Assembly (NCBI GenBank): GCA_013396755.1
Contig: VWZF01002477.1
Coordinates: 223,691-287,690, forward strand
Direction: 5' to 3'
Length of the DNA stretch: 64,000 bases
Source of the DNA: Sclerurus mexicanus
Lineage: Eukaryota; Chordata; Aves; Passeriformes; Furnariidae
Shown: positions 25,735 through 38,688 of the stretch, one piece after another
Layout: each line of letters begins with the position of its first letter
How positions within the stretch are numbered: position 1 is the first letter of the stretch
Translations under genes and position numbers: made by a program
Notes under the pieces: model-generated
The model's database searches: none
Told to the model about the DNA's origin: nothing
The model's input: the letters and a program-made list of their open reading frames with translations, nothing else

Positions 25735-26330
25735 GGCTGAGGAAACTGGTCATGCTTTCAAGTGAAGTATCTGGGTAAATTGACCTTGAACCATGCAAGA
25801 CCATCATGAGGAAGCAGGAAGTGACAGCAGTAGATGGCTCCCTATGCAGGGGACAGAGGCACCACCTGCCAACTTGACCTGTTGTCTGCAGAAATTTACT
25901 GCTTGCTGGGAACCTGGATCTGGGAGGTTTTGCGGTGACTGCCAAAGCTTGCCTGACTGTCTGACTAGTACCCCCTGACAGTCTTACATGTGGGCACCAA
26001 TGATAACGCTGACCAACCTGGAGAGTATCAAAGGTGATGACAGAGCTCTGGGAGTGACAGTCAGGGATCTGGCGACCTAGGTGGTGTTCTCAGTCCTGTC
26101 AGAGAGGGTAGAAACTTTAAGAAGGAGGAGGGCAAAGGTACTGTCTATCAACATCTGTTTGAGCAGCAGGGTATGGTTTTGAACCATGGGTATGGTTTTG
26201 GACCATGGGACCCTGTTTGAAGATCAGCATTTGTTTGGGAAAGATGGGATCTACCCACTAAGTGGGGAAAATGTATCTTTGCCAGGAGAATGGCTGCCTT
26301 AGTAAGGAGAAAATATTAAAAAAATACAGC
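25735..26330 (+). mobile_element. CR1 LINE ORF1 relic (esterase-type region)
   Basis: The segment reads like the ORF1 esterase-type domain of CR1 elements. Around 25,988-26,010 it encodes VLHVGTND, matching the GTND block of SGNH-type esterases. Near 26,070-26,090 it reads as a degraded version of the LGAQVVFSS stretch, and near 26,246-26,290 as a form of the DGIHLSKxGK block followed by FARRMA. The His of the last block appears as Tyr (DGIYPLS), so the catalytic Asp-His pair is broken. A 20-base word is tandemly duplicated near 26,170-26,211. There are frameshifts and the fragment is not functional. It abuts the opposite-strand CR1 3' end at 25,533-25,725. Confidence 0.75.
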
Positions 26331-27367
26331 TAAAATCTTTGGTCAAATCCATAAATATATACTTAAACTCAAAAACATTATTTCAGAGAAAACAGAAAAA
26401 AATTTTTTTGCAGGGCTGAATGCTACACTAATCACCATGAGAAACAGAGTCCACTGTTATTAAATCTGGTGGATGGTCTCCAGACCGCACTGGAACATGC
26501 ATGCTGTGGTGTGACATGGGAATTGATCATATGGTTTGACCTAGTGTTTCAAAGGCTGGAGTCTGAGGACCAGAAGAAATATCCCTGGCATTTCCCAGAT
26601 GTTTCTGCTTGCAGCTTCTGGTACTGCTCCTATGGGTGCCTATGGGTGGGTGCCTAAGGGATTCCTGCCTGGAGCAGACACCTTCTCTTCAGGCACAGGA
26701 CATCTCACTGGCAGAGTAATGGGTACAAAAGTAGAGTTTGTCTCTATCTCCTTCTCCATGGCACAGGTTCTGCACTGAGGGCTTCCCCACATGCCAAAAA
26801 ACAACAGAACTGGGTAAATGAAGGTACCTCCCACAGGGTACCCTTGCAGAGTGGCACTCGCCTCCAACAGCCTCAGCTCTTATTCCAAGGCACCTTGTCA
26901 AGTAAGGAATAAAACCTCTGCTTGTGACAGCTCCAAACAGCCGCTTGGCCTTTTGACAAAGGGCACAGGCACCCAAACCACGCAAGGACTTGCTGTCCTG
27001 TCCAGCACGCTGCAACAGCTTTCTCATGCCTGCTGAGCAAGACAGCACACCTGAGGAGCCAGCCGTGTCAGCTGGCACCTTCTCCCAGTGCAACAGGTTT
27101 CCATCCCAACATCACCACCCTCTCTGCAGCTAAACAGGTTGAGTCCTGAATAATGAAGGCAACAGCTAGTGTAACTGCTGCCCTTTTTCAGGAGTCAGCA
27201 TCAGTAATGGTACTTGCAAATAAACATATTTGAGAAAACACCAGCTGCCATGCTCAGTGCTCTCCAGCCGGTGTGGGGTCCTCACATGGCATCTTGATTT
27301 CTTACAGGATTTCTGCTCCTTCCTGCTCCTCTAACATGGGTATACTTGCACCTTCACATAAGAGAAG

Positions 27368-27430
27368 TAAAACAAAAAAAACCCAAACAAACAAACAAAA
27401 AAAAAACAGCAACAAAAAAACCCCCAAAAC
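27368..27430. repeat. A-rich (CAAA)n low-complexity repeat
   Basis: A-runs alternate with CAAA units and C-runs. This is simple low-complexity sequence. Confidence 0.8.
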
Positions 27431-28265
27431 AAAGAGTTTACATGTCAAACTATTGTTTGGTGAAATCGTGGTCTACTTAGAAAAGATGAGGACACAACTG
27501 ATACCTAGTATCAGTGTAATACTAATAACAGAGCATAACCCAAGTAATGTTATTACTGCTCTCAAGTGTGACTAATTAGATATGTAAAAATAGCTTTTCT
27601 GATCTCTAGAATATATTTATCTTTCTAAAATACCGCTTTTATTTAAGGTTTTTAATTTTGAGCGATGAACATGTGAGGCAGAGTTTGACAGCTAAGAGGA
27701 TTGCTTGTCAGTGAGGAGTGGATAATTTTTGCAGAGCAGCAGGCATGACAGAAAAGGTTATTTTGCAACTAGAGTCCCCAGTCCATGTTTGTGCAGGGCC
27801 TAGGGTACTGAGCCCTCCTGGCTTAAGGTTTGTTGCTGCTGTCAAAATGCAAATATGAGATCATTAATCTACATTAACCCCTCAGGAACAACAGCCTCAG
27901 GGCACCTGTAGCACAAGGGCACTTTACTAGCAGGCAATGACACCATCACCAACAGTTGGAGCTCTCTCTTATTGTGCCTCTGTTTGGGTTTCCCAGGGCA
28001 GGCCTAAAAACCCCTGCTTGGTTTTGCTCACTGTGGGAGGTGTCAAATCAGAGGGTTATTTCTAGAGAAGAGAAAGGGTCAGCAGGTGTGAGCTGAAACA
28101 GGTCCATTGGTTTGAACAGAACTGCACCAGTTTGTACAGCAGACCAATTCTCTCATTGTCTCATCCGATTTAGCCCTGCCAGGCTGATGTCACTGTTGAA
28201 ATGTCTGATAAGAGACAGAAAAAGTACATATTTTAAAATATGTCCGTATATTTCTAGAAAGTGAT

Positions 28266-28288
28266 GGGGGAGGGCTGGGGTGTGGGGG
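28266..28288 (+). other. Possible G-quadruplex motif
   Basis: Four G-runs (5, 3, 4 and 5 G) are separated by loops of 1, 2 and 3 bases, fitting the G3+N1-7 rule on the + strand. Very short loops favour a stable quadruplex in vitro. There is no gene nearby. Confidence 0.6.
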
Positions 28289-31200
28289 TGTGGAAAAGAA
28301 AGAAGACCTAACAAAAAACTCCCAAGCTTCAAACTCCCTTATCTTATTTGCTCAGTTTTACTGACAAGGTTTTTCTGATGTCTTTCTTTTTAAAGTGGCA
28401 GCAAAATTATCACTGCTGTCACTACAGCAGGTAAGTGGTGTGTTGTATGCACTGGGGAAAGTGGTGGGTGACAAAATTGCACTACTGTGAATAACTGTGG
28501 ATTGGAGCACATCACACTGCGGGAGAGCAGCCTCTTCCCCTCCCCTCTAGTCTTCTAGTCCTCATGTTATTTTTGGGGTGCTTCAGGATTCTCCCAACCT
28601 CTCATCAAAGCTCTGCCTAAGAAGTTGTTTTCACATCATATCCTTCACAGTGTAAAAATAAAAACCCTCCTAAAACCATGGGCTTACAGGCACAATTATT
28701 TCCTTGGTGCATAATGGTAATTATTAATGACAAACCCACTCAGCACTTTGGGTAAGCTGAGCACAGGTATCCATTTCTGTTCCTTTCTGCAGGAGGTATG
28801 AACTCTTTCCCATTGCATCCGCTAATTTTATTCAGAGGAGTTATCACATGCTGTGACAGTGAAAAATCAATAAGGGTTTGGGTTTTTTCCCCTCCCTTCT
28901 TGTTTTTCAGTGCAGGGTAAAGTTTTCTTTCCCCAGATGAACAACACATTGCTATTGGCTGACTCAGCCTGACTGCAATAGCTGTTGGAAAGTGTTTAAA
29001 CCTTTAGATTTTAAAGTTCTGTCAGAAGCATTCAGTGTAATTAAAGTCATTGCAATTTCATATAAAAAATAGCATCCTGTTTTGTATATTTCATGAGCAT
29101 GGAATATCACTTCTTATCTCTCTCCTTTTAGTGTACAAAAATTATTTTATTGAATGGGAGGTAGCAAAAAATTATCTAAAGTTAAAGTTATCTGCCAGTT
29201 TTTTCCTGTATGAGGGTAAAGTTTATTCTTGCAAGGTGTCATGCTGACTCAAGTAGTATTATTTGCCTGGGCAAAAAGCACTCAGTTCCATAAGGGTGAT
29301 CAGGACTGTGTCCATGGTTTGCGGCCTCTTTGCAGCTTCTGGACATCTGAAGGACACATTACAGGATCAGGAGCTAAGCATTTAATTGTTACCTTTTCTT
29401 AATTTTCTCCACAATCATATGCAAAATAATAGGACTTATTTTCACTTGGTATATAAAAAAAAAATGAAGAACTACCATGACTTGGCAGTGCTGACCTTTC
29501 CACATCTGTTGCATTAAAGAAATGGATTTCGGCTTTATGCAGTACTTTTCTTCTGCTCTTTTTACAAAATGTTAATTGGTAAGTACAGTGCAATGGCTCT
29601 CAAGATGAAAAGGAGGTAAACACTGTGTACTTGATACTGTTTACACTGAATAGGGTGATGCAAGCTGTTTCACTGAATAGGGCGAAGTTGGCTGAAAAAC
29701 AGCATCCTCTTGTAACAAAATCAAGAATTATCAGCCTTCATCTTGCTTCCTACTGTGGGCTTCTTTCCCTAGTGCCACAGAAGTCACATAGTCTGGAGTG
29801 CTGTGTGCCAACAGGAGAGAGCTGAAGTGAGATCCCCAGCTCCACTCTCCTTTCACATGGGCACTCTGCTGTCCAGAGGAAAAGGGAGCATTTTCTGTTT
29901 CTTACCCAAAATCATGCCAAAATGAATGGGCTGCACTACCTTCTTTATAGCGCTTAGGCAGGGCTGGACTACTCTCAGGGCATGAACCTGGACCTGGAGA
30001 TGAAGACAGTGCATTCTCAAGCCCACGGAGGGTCTCTGGCATTGGCCCCAGGTGCATCATCCTAAAGCTCTGCTCTGCTCCGTGGGCTGCCAATGAGCTA
30101 GCATCCAGTGTTGCTCAGCTGGCATGCCTGCCTGGGACAAAACAAGCTTATGTAAGCATCAGCTTTTCCCTTTTCATTTCCATCATACTGATGGGACATC
30201 CTTTTCCTGCCCACAGTGCAGGTACAGGCTAGTCCTGTGACAAGAGCTCCTCATGCTGTAAACCCTCTGTTGCTGAAGCTGCCTGGACAAATCTTCTGGT
30301 CAACTGAAAATAGCTATTCCTGCATCCATGATGCCAGATGTTACCACAGCTTTGGAAGCCCCTCTTGTTTAACTAGCTCTCATCTGCACCAAACCCTGCC
30401 TCCAGTTCAGCATCTTTGTAAACACCCATTCTGTGACACTTCTTGTCACAACAGCCACTGCCCTTAGACTTTCAGCACAGCATACCATCAAGCAGGAAGA
30501 AGACACATACATTTCTCTTTGGTCCACAAACTTCTCTGGCAGATTCAGTAATGCTAGCTTACAATGCCAGTAAAGCAAGTATTTCTCTCCCTGGGACAGC
30601 CACAGTATGTAGTATCAGTGCCGCTCACAATGCCTGGCTCTGCAGTGGAGGAGACCCTACTAAATTCTAGAGCTGTTCAAAAGCCTAAAAAAGCATGGTT
30701 TTCAGTGAAATCCTACAAGACTTCCCTAAACATATAATTTCTGTTGTGCTCAACATGTCTCAGTATGGCTCTCAGACTTGATGGGGGATAACATCATAGA
30801 GTGGAATGTGTGGTAGCTTTATTTTTGGTGGCCTTAATCACTACTGCTTTAAATACATTGAGCAGCATATAAGGATGATGTTCATAAGTAAGGTGCAGCT
30901 CTCTGGGTTTGAGAACACATTTGCCTCACTACACATCTTAATGGGGTGTCCTGTAATGAAGCCTAGGTGCAAAAGGTTAGCAAATAACTGCACAGCTCAG
31001 AAAATTCACACATTATACTCCCAGCACTTCAACTTCCCTCTTCCTCATGCTGTGCACTGTTCGTCCCTAGACAGGAGCATGTTTAGCTCTCCGCCTCCTG
31101 TTCTCTTCCTACTGTTCTCAAATACGAGCAAAACAGTCTCCCTCTTGCTTGATTAAACTTGGCTCATATGATGCTGAGCAAATCACATTTTATCAGAGAG

Positions 31201-31399
31201 CTTATAGTTATTGACATTAGTTTTCTTAGAAAGAAACTAAAATCAATGCATTCTTTGTGCAAGAGGCAGCAAAGTCCTTTTGGACAGCGAGATGGTTTGT
31301 ATGCAGCCCACACATCTTTCCAGCTGTGAAAGCTCATCTGGATGCTTGCAGACTCTTGGAGTGGTCAGTGAGGAGTGGGAACAGAGGAAATTAAAAAAC

Positions 31400-32070
31400 C
31401 TCTGCAGGAAATGGACCTGGGGATCCTAGTCAAAAGCAAGTTGAATATGAGTCATCAGTGTGCCCTGTCAGCCAGGACTTAGGGTGTCCTGGGGTGCATC
31501 AGGCACAGCAGATGAGGGGAGGTGATTGTCCTGCTCTTCTCTGTGCTAGTATGGCCTCAGCTTGAGTCGTCTATGGCGTTATGGGCACCAATATAAGAAG
31601 GATATAAAACTAATAGAGAACATCCAAAGGAGGGCCACAAGGTTGGTGACGGGTCTGGAGGTGCCGCCATACAAGGAGCAGCTGAGGCCACTTGGTTTGT
31701 TCAGCCTGGAGAAGGGCAGACTAAGGGGAGACCTCACTGCAATTACAGCTTCCCCATGAGGGAAAGAGGAGAAGCAGGCACTGATCTCTTCTCTGTGGTG
31801 ACTAGTGACAGAATCTGAGGGAATGGCTTGAAGTTGTGTCAGGGCAGGTTTAGGTTAGATATTAGGAAAAGGTTCTTCAGCTAGAGGGTGGCTGGGCACT
31901 GGAACAGGCTCCCCAGTGAAGCGGTCACAGCACCAAGTCTGATGGAGTTCAAAAAGCATTTGCACAACACTCTCAGGCACATGGTGTGACTGTTGGGGAT
32001 GTCCTGTGTACAGCCAGGAGAAGGATTTTGACAATCCTTGTGGGTCCCTTCCAGCTCATGATATTCTAAG
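31400..32070 (+). mobile_element. CR1 LINE 3' portion (end of ORF2 plus 3' UTR)
   Basis: It contains the CR1 sequence 'gacctggggatcctagtc', 'atgagtcatcagtgtgccct' and 'acatccaaaggagggccac', and further on 'ttcagcctggagaagggcag', 'caggtttaggttagatatta' and 'tcccttccagctcatgatat'. These mark the C-terminal end of ORF2 and the 3' UTR in order. It is 5'-truncated and has many stops and small indels, with an insertion-like stretch near 31,565-31,590. It carries no functional enzyme. Confidence 0.93.
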
Positions 32071-35000
32071 GTGTTATGGTCATAAAACATGAGAAATGTT
32101 TCTCTTCCATTACACAGACTGCTCATCATCTCAGTTTGTGAGAGCACAGTGCAGGTACCTGGCTTTTTACTTGGAAAGGTGAGGAACCGTAGGAAGAGTG
32201 TGAGGGCACAGAAGACAGTGCTCTGCTGCAAGGGTTGCCTGCAGATATGTCAGATGAGAAGGGCATTTCCTATCCCACTCAGAATTTGATTCTGAATCTC
32301 ACCTTATCTGTGATCAAGCCGGGGATTAATAATGACAGTGTAGTTCTCTTTTTTTTTTTTTTTCCCCTAAGGAGAAGAGTATATGTCTACTAAAAAGAGC
32401 CCAAGCTTTATTTTAATCTCTTGGTAATTTTTTTAGCTAATTTTATTCTTCTTCTGTGTTCTGCAATTTTTAAACATCTAGGATTAGCAGTGCTCTCTTG
32501 CACCAGTCACAGTGCTATGACACTGTTCACTCCCCTCCTATGAGCTTTGCTCAGGAGCCAGCTCCTGTGAAGATGCTCACATCAGAAAGTGAGACAACCC
32601 AGTTCACAAGCAGCCTCTGTCTCTGCTCACACCTCTTGAGGCACCAGGTAAGGAGAGATGTGGCAAGAAGCATGACACAGAAGGAATCCTGATTCTCTGT
32701 GTTCTTCTCTCCTGCTGCCGCAGGAAGAACCTTTAAGGACTACTGATGCTGTGTCTTTGCACTGTGGAAAGGTTCCTGACAGGACCCTCAGAGGCATTTC
32801 TGCCTGGTTTTCTTCTGGGTTTCTATGGTCAGCAGCTGACAGACAAATACTTTGGGGGCTAATGGGCTGCACTTCACACAAGGGTCTCAACACTCCCTGG
32901 ACTATACTGTCAGATGTGGTAAACTGTAGAGATGGATAAATGACAACATAGTTGAGACCACCCTGAATTCATTTGTCCTTTCTCCTGGCTGCAGAAATTA
33001 TAGAACCAGTTGAATGATGACAAGAAATAGTTGGAAACACTCTCAAAATGAGGGAAATAATCTTTGAGAGAGGTAAGGCCTCCTGCTGTATCTATTCAAA
33101 GTGTTCTGGGACACAGAAAGCAATGCCTCAGGTCATGAAACGACTCACTTGGACAAGAGTGCCAGAATGATACTGCCAAAACCTGGTGCTCTTCTCAGAA
33201 ACAAACGACCTCTTCTCTGCAACACAGTAAACATTAACAGGAGTTTCTCAGACATGCCATTCCTTGGGTATTATTGTTTGAAAAGTAGAGCTTGCCCAGG
33301 AACAGAATTGACTTCAGTACAGGCTGTAAAAGTGCATCTTCACAACAGGTAATTTTTTAACTCTAAGTCACCCAGTGACTATACCAAGGAAATTCCCCAG
33401 GGTATTTGTTCTGTGTAATTGCACATTTTGGTGCAACTGTTAGGTGTCACTGTCCACCATGGCTGCTGGAAGTGGTTGCCAGTCTGAGTACTGACCAAGG
33501 AAGTCCTGACTATGCAGTTGGACCCCTGTTTTACTCTTTTGTAAGTATGTAGAACCTAGCTTAGACTGGCAAAAACCAATCAATTAGACAACTCCTTGTC
33601 CTAGAATAATGGGATATATTTTGAAGTCATTAGAATTGTACAGGCTTATTATGTCTCCTCATGAATTTGCATACTTCTGTAGATGCTTAGGTTTCCCTCA
33701 CACCAGGAAGGTCTAGAAATTAATTGCCTTAGCTCGCAAGCAGAGAGTCAGACTTTTACGTCATCACCAGCTACGGTTTCTCTCTAAGGCTGCAGTCTTC
33801 CTAGTGGTCTGCATGACTCCTCACAGTCTGGATGGACTGTGCACTGCTCCAGTGACATTTTTCAGGGGTTTTGATATCCTTCCTGTGAAACGACAGTGCA
33901 ATTTTTAACCCTATATAGAGATTGCATTTATATTCAGATCCATTTAGCCTTGTCTTCTGGTCTCTGCTTGAGAGGAGAATATGCTTATAGGTGCATACAC
34001 AGATATATAGATGCATTTAGACTTGCTGGGACTGTCTGGGCCTGAGACTGGGAAGCTCTACTCTGTCCCCTTTTCACCCAGTAGGTGATACAACAAAAAG
34101 TCCTGATGTATTTGGGCAATTTGAAGTCTCAGTAGACCATAAGCTCTCCCGTGTATTTGAAAATCTATGGCAAATATGAACTTTCTAGTGCAACCTCAAG
34201 CAGGCCATCAAGCTCGTGTGTGTAAGCAGTCCTACACACCATGGGGTAATAAAAAACCCCAACACTTCAGTACAAAAACACTCTTGTACTCATTATCATT
34301 AGGATCTTACATTTGCTCGTTTCCCAGTTTTTTCCTGGCTCTAAATATAAGCCATGGAAACAGCTTCTGTGCCCCATCTTGGCCACTTTCCATTATGCCT
34401 ATGGGTTTGTCTGCACCTGGTTATTCATTGAAATAGTAGTTCTGGATAATGATGCTGCCTTTATATCTACATACCTACCTAAAAGCAAGTAACAGAACAA
34501 AAGGCATCACATGGCCTTTGCCTCGCTACACAAAACAGATCAAAAGGAGCCAGTTATCCATACTACTTGCCTTAAAAATTTCTCCTCATTTTCACTTATA
34601 ATGTGAGTGCCCTCCTGCAATGGAAAGCTCCAAGCAGAACCAGTTTTTCCAGTACTTCAGTAGTTCTCATTTCTGGGAAGCAGCAGATAAACTGTAGTGA
34701 ATACATGAGGGGACATTTTCCTTTTGTGGTCCTTTTGAGATTAGTGGATAGTATTTCATTATTTTCCAGTATATCTCATTTTTTGCCTAATCACCTCATT
34801 ACTCTATTCCTCTTATTACAGGCAGGTATGAACTACCAAACTGTGAGAAAATATGTCCAGTTTCAAGCCGTGTGCAATCAGCATCTCATCTTGAGAGATG
34901 ATCCAAGGTTTTGGAGACAAATAATTGATCAGTGACTCATCTTTGTGATGTTAATAGGCCAAAATTACACCCACAGATGAAAACCCTTTTAAGAACTAGG

Positions 35001-38000
35001 GTGCTTGAGACTATGATCTATATTTTGCAGTGTGGGTTCCATTTTGACATTTAAAATATTCTTACACTGGCTTATTTGAGTGACATAATAAGTCTCTTGG
35101 ACAAGTAAAATGATACAGATAATTTGGTTTAACTTATCACAAGATGAGTTGCTCATGTGTGTTCTCTGTTTCCTTGGAGACTGGAGATTTTATGTCACAA
35201 TTCAGCCACACATACATTTTCAGCATTTACAGCACCTGGAACATGAATGAAAAATCCACAGAAACTGTTAAGACATGAACAAGACTGCAGGAATAACCTG
35301 AAGTGGGAACATCCTAGTCAGGGTCAGATAGAAGTGGACAAGGAAAGCAGAAAGCTCATCATCTGCATAGGCTTCTTGATGGTTGCTCTCTCTTCTTGCA
35401 TGGAAATATTCTCTTCCTTCCCCATTCTGAGGCTGCAGTTGCGTTTGCATCTACCTGCCTAACAATTCAAAAGATAATGAATTAAACTGTGTGTGTAGTT
35501 TGAACCGAAGGCCAGTCCAGTGCATTTTTAAGACCAGTTGTTGTAAGCCTTTCCACAATCATAAGCACGTGACAATAATCAGAAGTTTCACCCTCAAAGC
35601 TACACTTAGGTGTGCAGATTGATTTACTAATCTTAACAACCTGTCTGCAGACAAATTCAAATTCTTTCTGTTCATAATTCATATTTCTCTGAATATTTGC
35701 CTACCATTTTTAAGTCATGAATATTTTCTCAGAAATGAACAAATTACTGACTAATTCTAAGGCTGTGGATATCATTAACAGCAAAGCTGGTTCAAACAGC
35801 CTTATAAAATTTGACCAGATAACTTTTAATGAGACTTCTTTAGTCTGGATCAAAGAGCGGGGAAGACCCAGAAAAACTTGGCAAGTTCTTCTAATTTTAG
35901 GTGGTGCTTTCTTTGTCTTTAGCAAATGTAGGTGGACTTTTCCCCTCAATGTGTTATTTTGAAAATTCAAACAACGCTTATCATTTACAATGTCTTGCAG
36001 CAAGGACTGATACCAGTTAATTATATGTTTTGTGAGGAGCCACCTCCTTGCGCTTGTTTGGAACCTGCCTATGTGTATTTCAATTGATGTTCCTGAGGTT
36101 TTGTGTAGGAAGAGAGCACAAAAAATAGCCAACTCCTTTAAATCTCTCAAAATTTAAGATCATCAAGTTCTGCCCCTTTTCAGTCTGAAGAGTCATAAAT
36201 TGTTCAAATTTCTATCATAGGAAAGGTGTCCTCTAGCTTCCCAAATATTATCTTTTTCTGTAACTTCTCAATTCTTTGACTTTTTTCTAAGCCATTTCAA
36301 ACAAAATGCAGTGTCCAAGATGTAGATATATCATAGCTAAACATACAGTGGCATAATGGCATTCACTGTTTAGTCCTTTACCATTTTGTGAATAACTCAG
36401 ATCTTCCTTCCGTTTTCCAAACATTGCTGAGAACCGAGTTAATATTTATCATTGTATGCACCTCTTCTTCTACAAGACTTTTCCTCTTCCTATTGCCAAG
36501 AAAGATGAGACAGTTCCTAATTTAACTGCCTCACCTCAGTCTCTAAATTAATGTGAGGAATTAGATATTTAAACATTGTCTGAGAGAAACTGTAAAGAGA
36601 ATTTTAGGCAGAATACAGTAAGCATCATTATTTACTATGAAATCCTGGCAAGGCACTGAATAATTTATGCTGTCCTCTGAACACTTTTTTCTCTTCCTGC
36701 TAGTTCAAATGTACTTTCTCTCCACCTCTGCATTTTCAGCTTCCTTCAGAGAGAGGGTAACATGTTCAAACTAGAGGGTGCCAAGGCTCTGCAGTGCTGA
36801 AAAGTGGGAAAGCAAAATGCCATCACAGGTGACACAGGATGTCACCAAGTGCTGAGATTTATCTCATCTCCTTCTTCACATCAGTGAAGGTTAGTGCTTG
36901 GTGCCAACACTTATACTGAGAGTAAAAATGACACCGCTGACACCTGTGTGCCCCTTAAGCCATCTGAGTATTTCACTAACACTGGGCGATATTCTCTGCA
37001 AAGCAATCTGGCAGATTTGGAGCCACTTTGCAATAGTAACATCTGTCTAGTGGGAAAAAAAGTCAGAATGAATCAAGTTAGTATATTGTGAGGCAGTGGC
37101 AAAACTTCCTATCTGGATTCCTAGGTGTGTTCTTCCCCACGATGTAGGAAGGTGGGCTAGAAGGGACCTACCATCCATCAGGGAAGGGATTTTCTTTCCA
37201 AAAGGCATCAAGGGATATTAAGATCCCAAGGCATGCGGAGTAGTAGTATCTTAGAAAATGCATTAGAAATCAGTTTTCAACTAGGCTTACGAACTTTATT
37301 TTTATTGGATATACCACAGAAGAAGTCCTAACAAGGATGATGACCCTTGTTGTGACAGAAGACTTAGAGGCTTGTGGTTGAAGAGGGTTTGTGCATTGTG
37401 AATCCTCTTTAAAGGCAGGATCATTAACTCCAATTCCCTCTCAGGAGGGTGGTTTGTTTCATGACTAATGTGCAGCACAGTTAAGTGGCACAGCTAGAGT
37501 TCTTGGCAAAGCAACATATGGTGTTTTCAAGCGTTGTACATGTTTCATTGCATATGCTTCCCACTCTGTTACCTCGCGACACTTCAGGGCACTGCTTTGC
37601 TCTGTTTATTATTGCTGTGCTAATCCTTTACACTTTTGTTTTCAAATGTTAATTATTTACAGTATTGACAACAGAAATTCATAATACAATGATAGACATA
37701 CCCGTAAGCATACCTTTTTTGGGGTTTCTTGTAATTGAGACCCCAAACTATGCAAAAGCTTTTTAATGTCTCTGCTTTCCATCATATTGTGCACTCATGA
37801 GTTGGGAACTCCTTGTGCAAAGCACCGAGGCCTTGGTTTTATGCCAACTAGAAACTCAATACACTGACTGCTTGCCTTGTGTTCTTCGAAACAACAGCAT
37901 TTTCATTTGCACAAGTAGCCTTTACATAAATAAGCTTGGCTTAGAGGCAGGCAGAAAGATACATAGGCACACAGAGCAATAAAGCCCAGCCACATCAAGC

Positions 38001-38519
38001 AGGGCTTACCAATTAGTACAGTGTGTTTATTCAGGGAATCACATTTGCCCTCTCTGGAAAAGCCATCGTGATATTTTCTGCAGAGTCTAATGAGCCAGTC
38101 CCAGAACAATCCTTCTGAGTCATCAGTTTCCATTTGCACAAACCTGGTGTTAAATGAAATGATAGGGAGGCAGATAATGATTAGTCCAGGAAAAACACAA
38201 AACCTCTCAGATTACATTAAACAGTGGTCAAATTCAGATGGAAAATATCTCCCCCCACTTCATAAAAAGGAAGAGGGTAGTGAATTCCTTTCTACTAAAA
38301 CTCTTTGTCACAGATTATTTTCCTACAAATACACGTTGCAGCACATTCAATTAAAAGTAATGGGAAAAATATAGCAGGTTAGAGCTGAAATTGCCTGCCT
38401 TGTTTTATCTGAAAATATAATCTGAAATCAAAGCACAATAGCATAATTTTAAGTCTAAGAACTGTACCGGTAAAGAATGTGGATTGCGTGTTACCTATAT
38501 GAGCTAACATATGCCTATC
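32071..38519. other. Intergenic, no gene recognised
   Basis: No gene is supported. A poly-T run followed by CCCC lies at about 32,349-32,370. A possible terminal exon at 34,822-34,935 is listed separately with low confidence. The 146-codon frame at 35,710-36,150 (-) is the longest gap-free frame of this region but has no recognisable domain or splice context. Confidence 0.5.
34822..34935 (+). other. Possible orphan terminal exon (unrecognised)
   Basis: A good acceptor (pyrimidine-rich 'ctctattcctcttattacag') is followed by 37 open codons and a TGA stop. The predicted peptide is hydrophilic, with a VRKYVQFQAV stretch and a DDPRFWRQII end, and looks protein-like. I do not recognise it. An open run this long is expected by chance roughly one time in six, and no upstream partner exon was found, so the call is weak. 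A second acceptor four bases downstream is also possible. Confidence 0.15.
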
Positions 38520-38688
38520 GCTGGGTGGTGAGACACTGGAAGAGGTCACCCAGAGAAGCTGTGGCTGCTCCACCCCTGAAAATGTTCATGGTCATGTTGG
38601 ATGGAGGTCGAACCAACTTGTGTAGTGGAAGGTGTTCCTGCCCTTGGTCTTTAAGGTTCCTTCTAACAGAAACCATTCTATGACTCTT
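38520..38688 (+). mobile_element. CR1 LINE 3' end fragment
   Basis: This is a short CR1 3' UTR piece: 'gagacactggaagaggtcac', 'gagaagctgtggctgctcca', 'ttggatggaggtcgaacc' and the terminal 'aaccattctatgactctt'. It is heavily 5'-truncated, at about 170 bases. Confidence 0.93.

Larger units (their letters stand above)
26331..31399. other. Intergenic, no gene recognised
   Basis: No gene is recognised. A simple A/C-rich repeat lies at 27,368-27,430 and a G-run cluster at 28,266-28,288. A short direct repeat (cactgaataggg) occurs twice near 29,645-29,685. The frames at 26,689-27,093 (-) and 30,806-31,156 (+) show no family resemblance. Confidence 0.55.

Noticed and set aside
35710..36150. 146-codon minus-strand frame
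   Set aside because: No family resemblance and no partner exons. Such lengths occur by chance in tens of kilobases of two-strand sequence.
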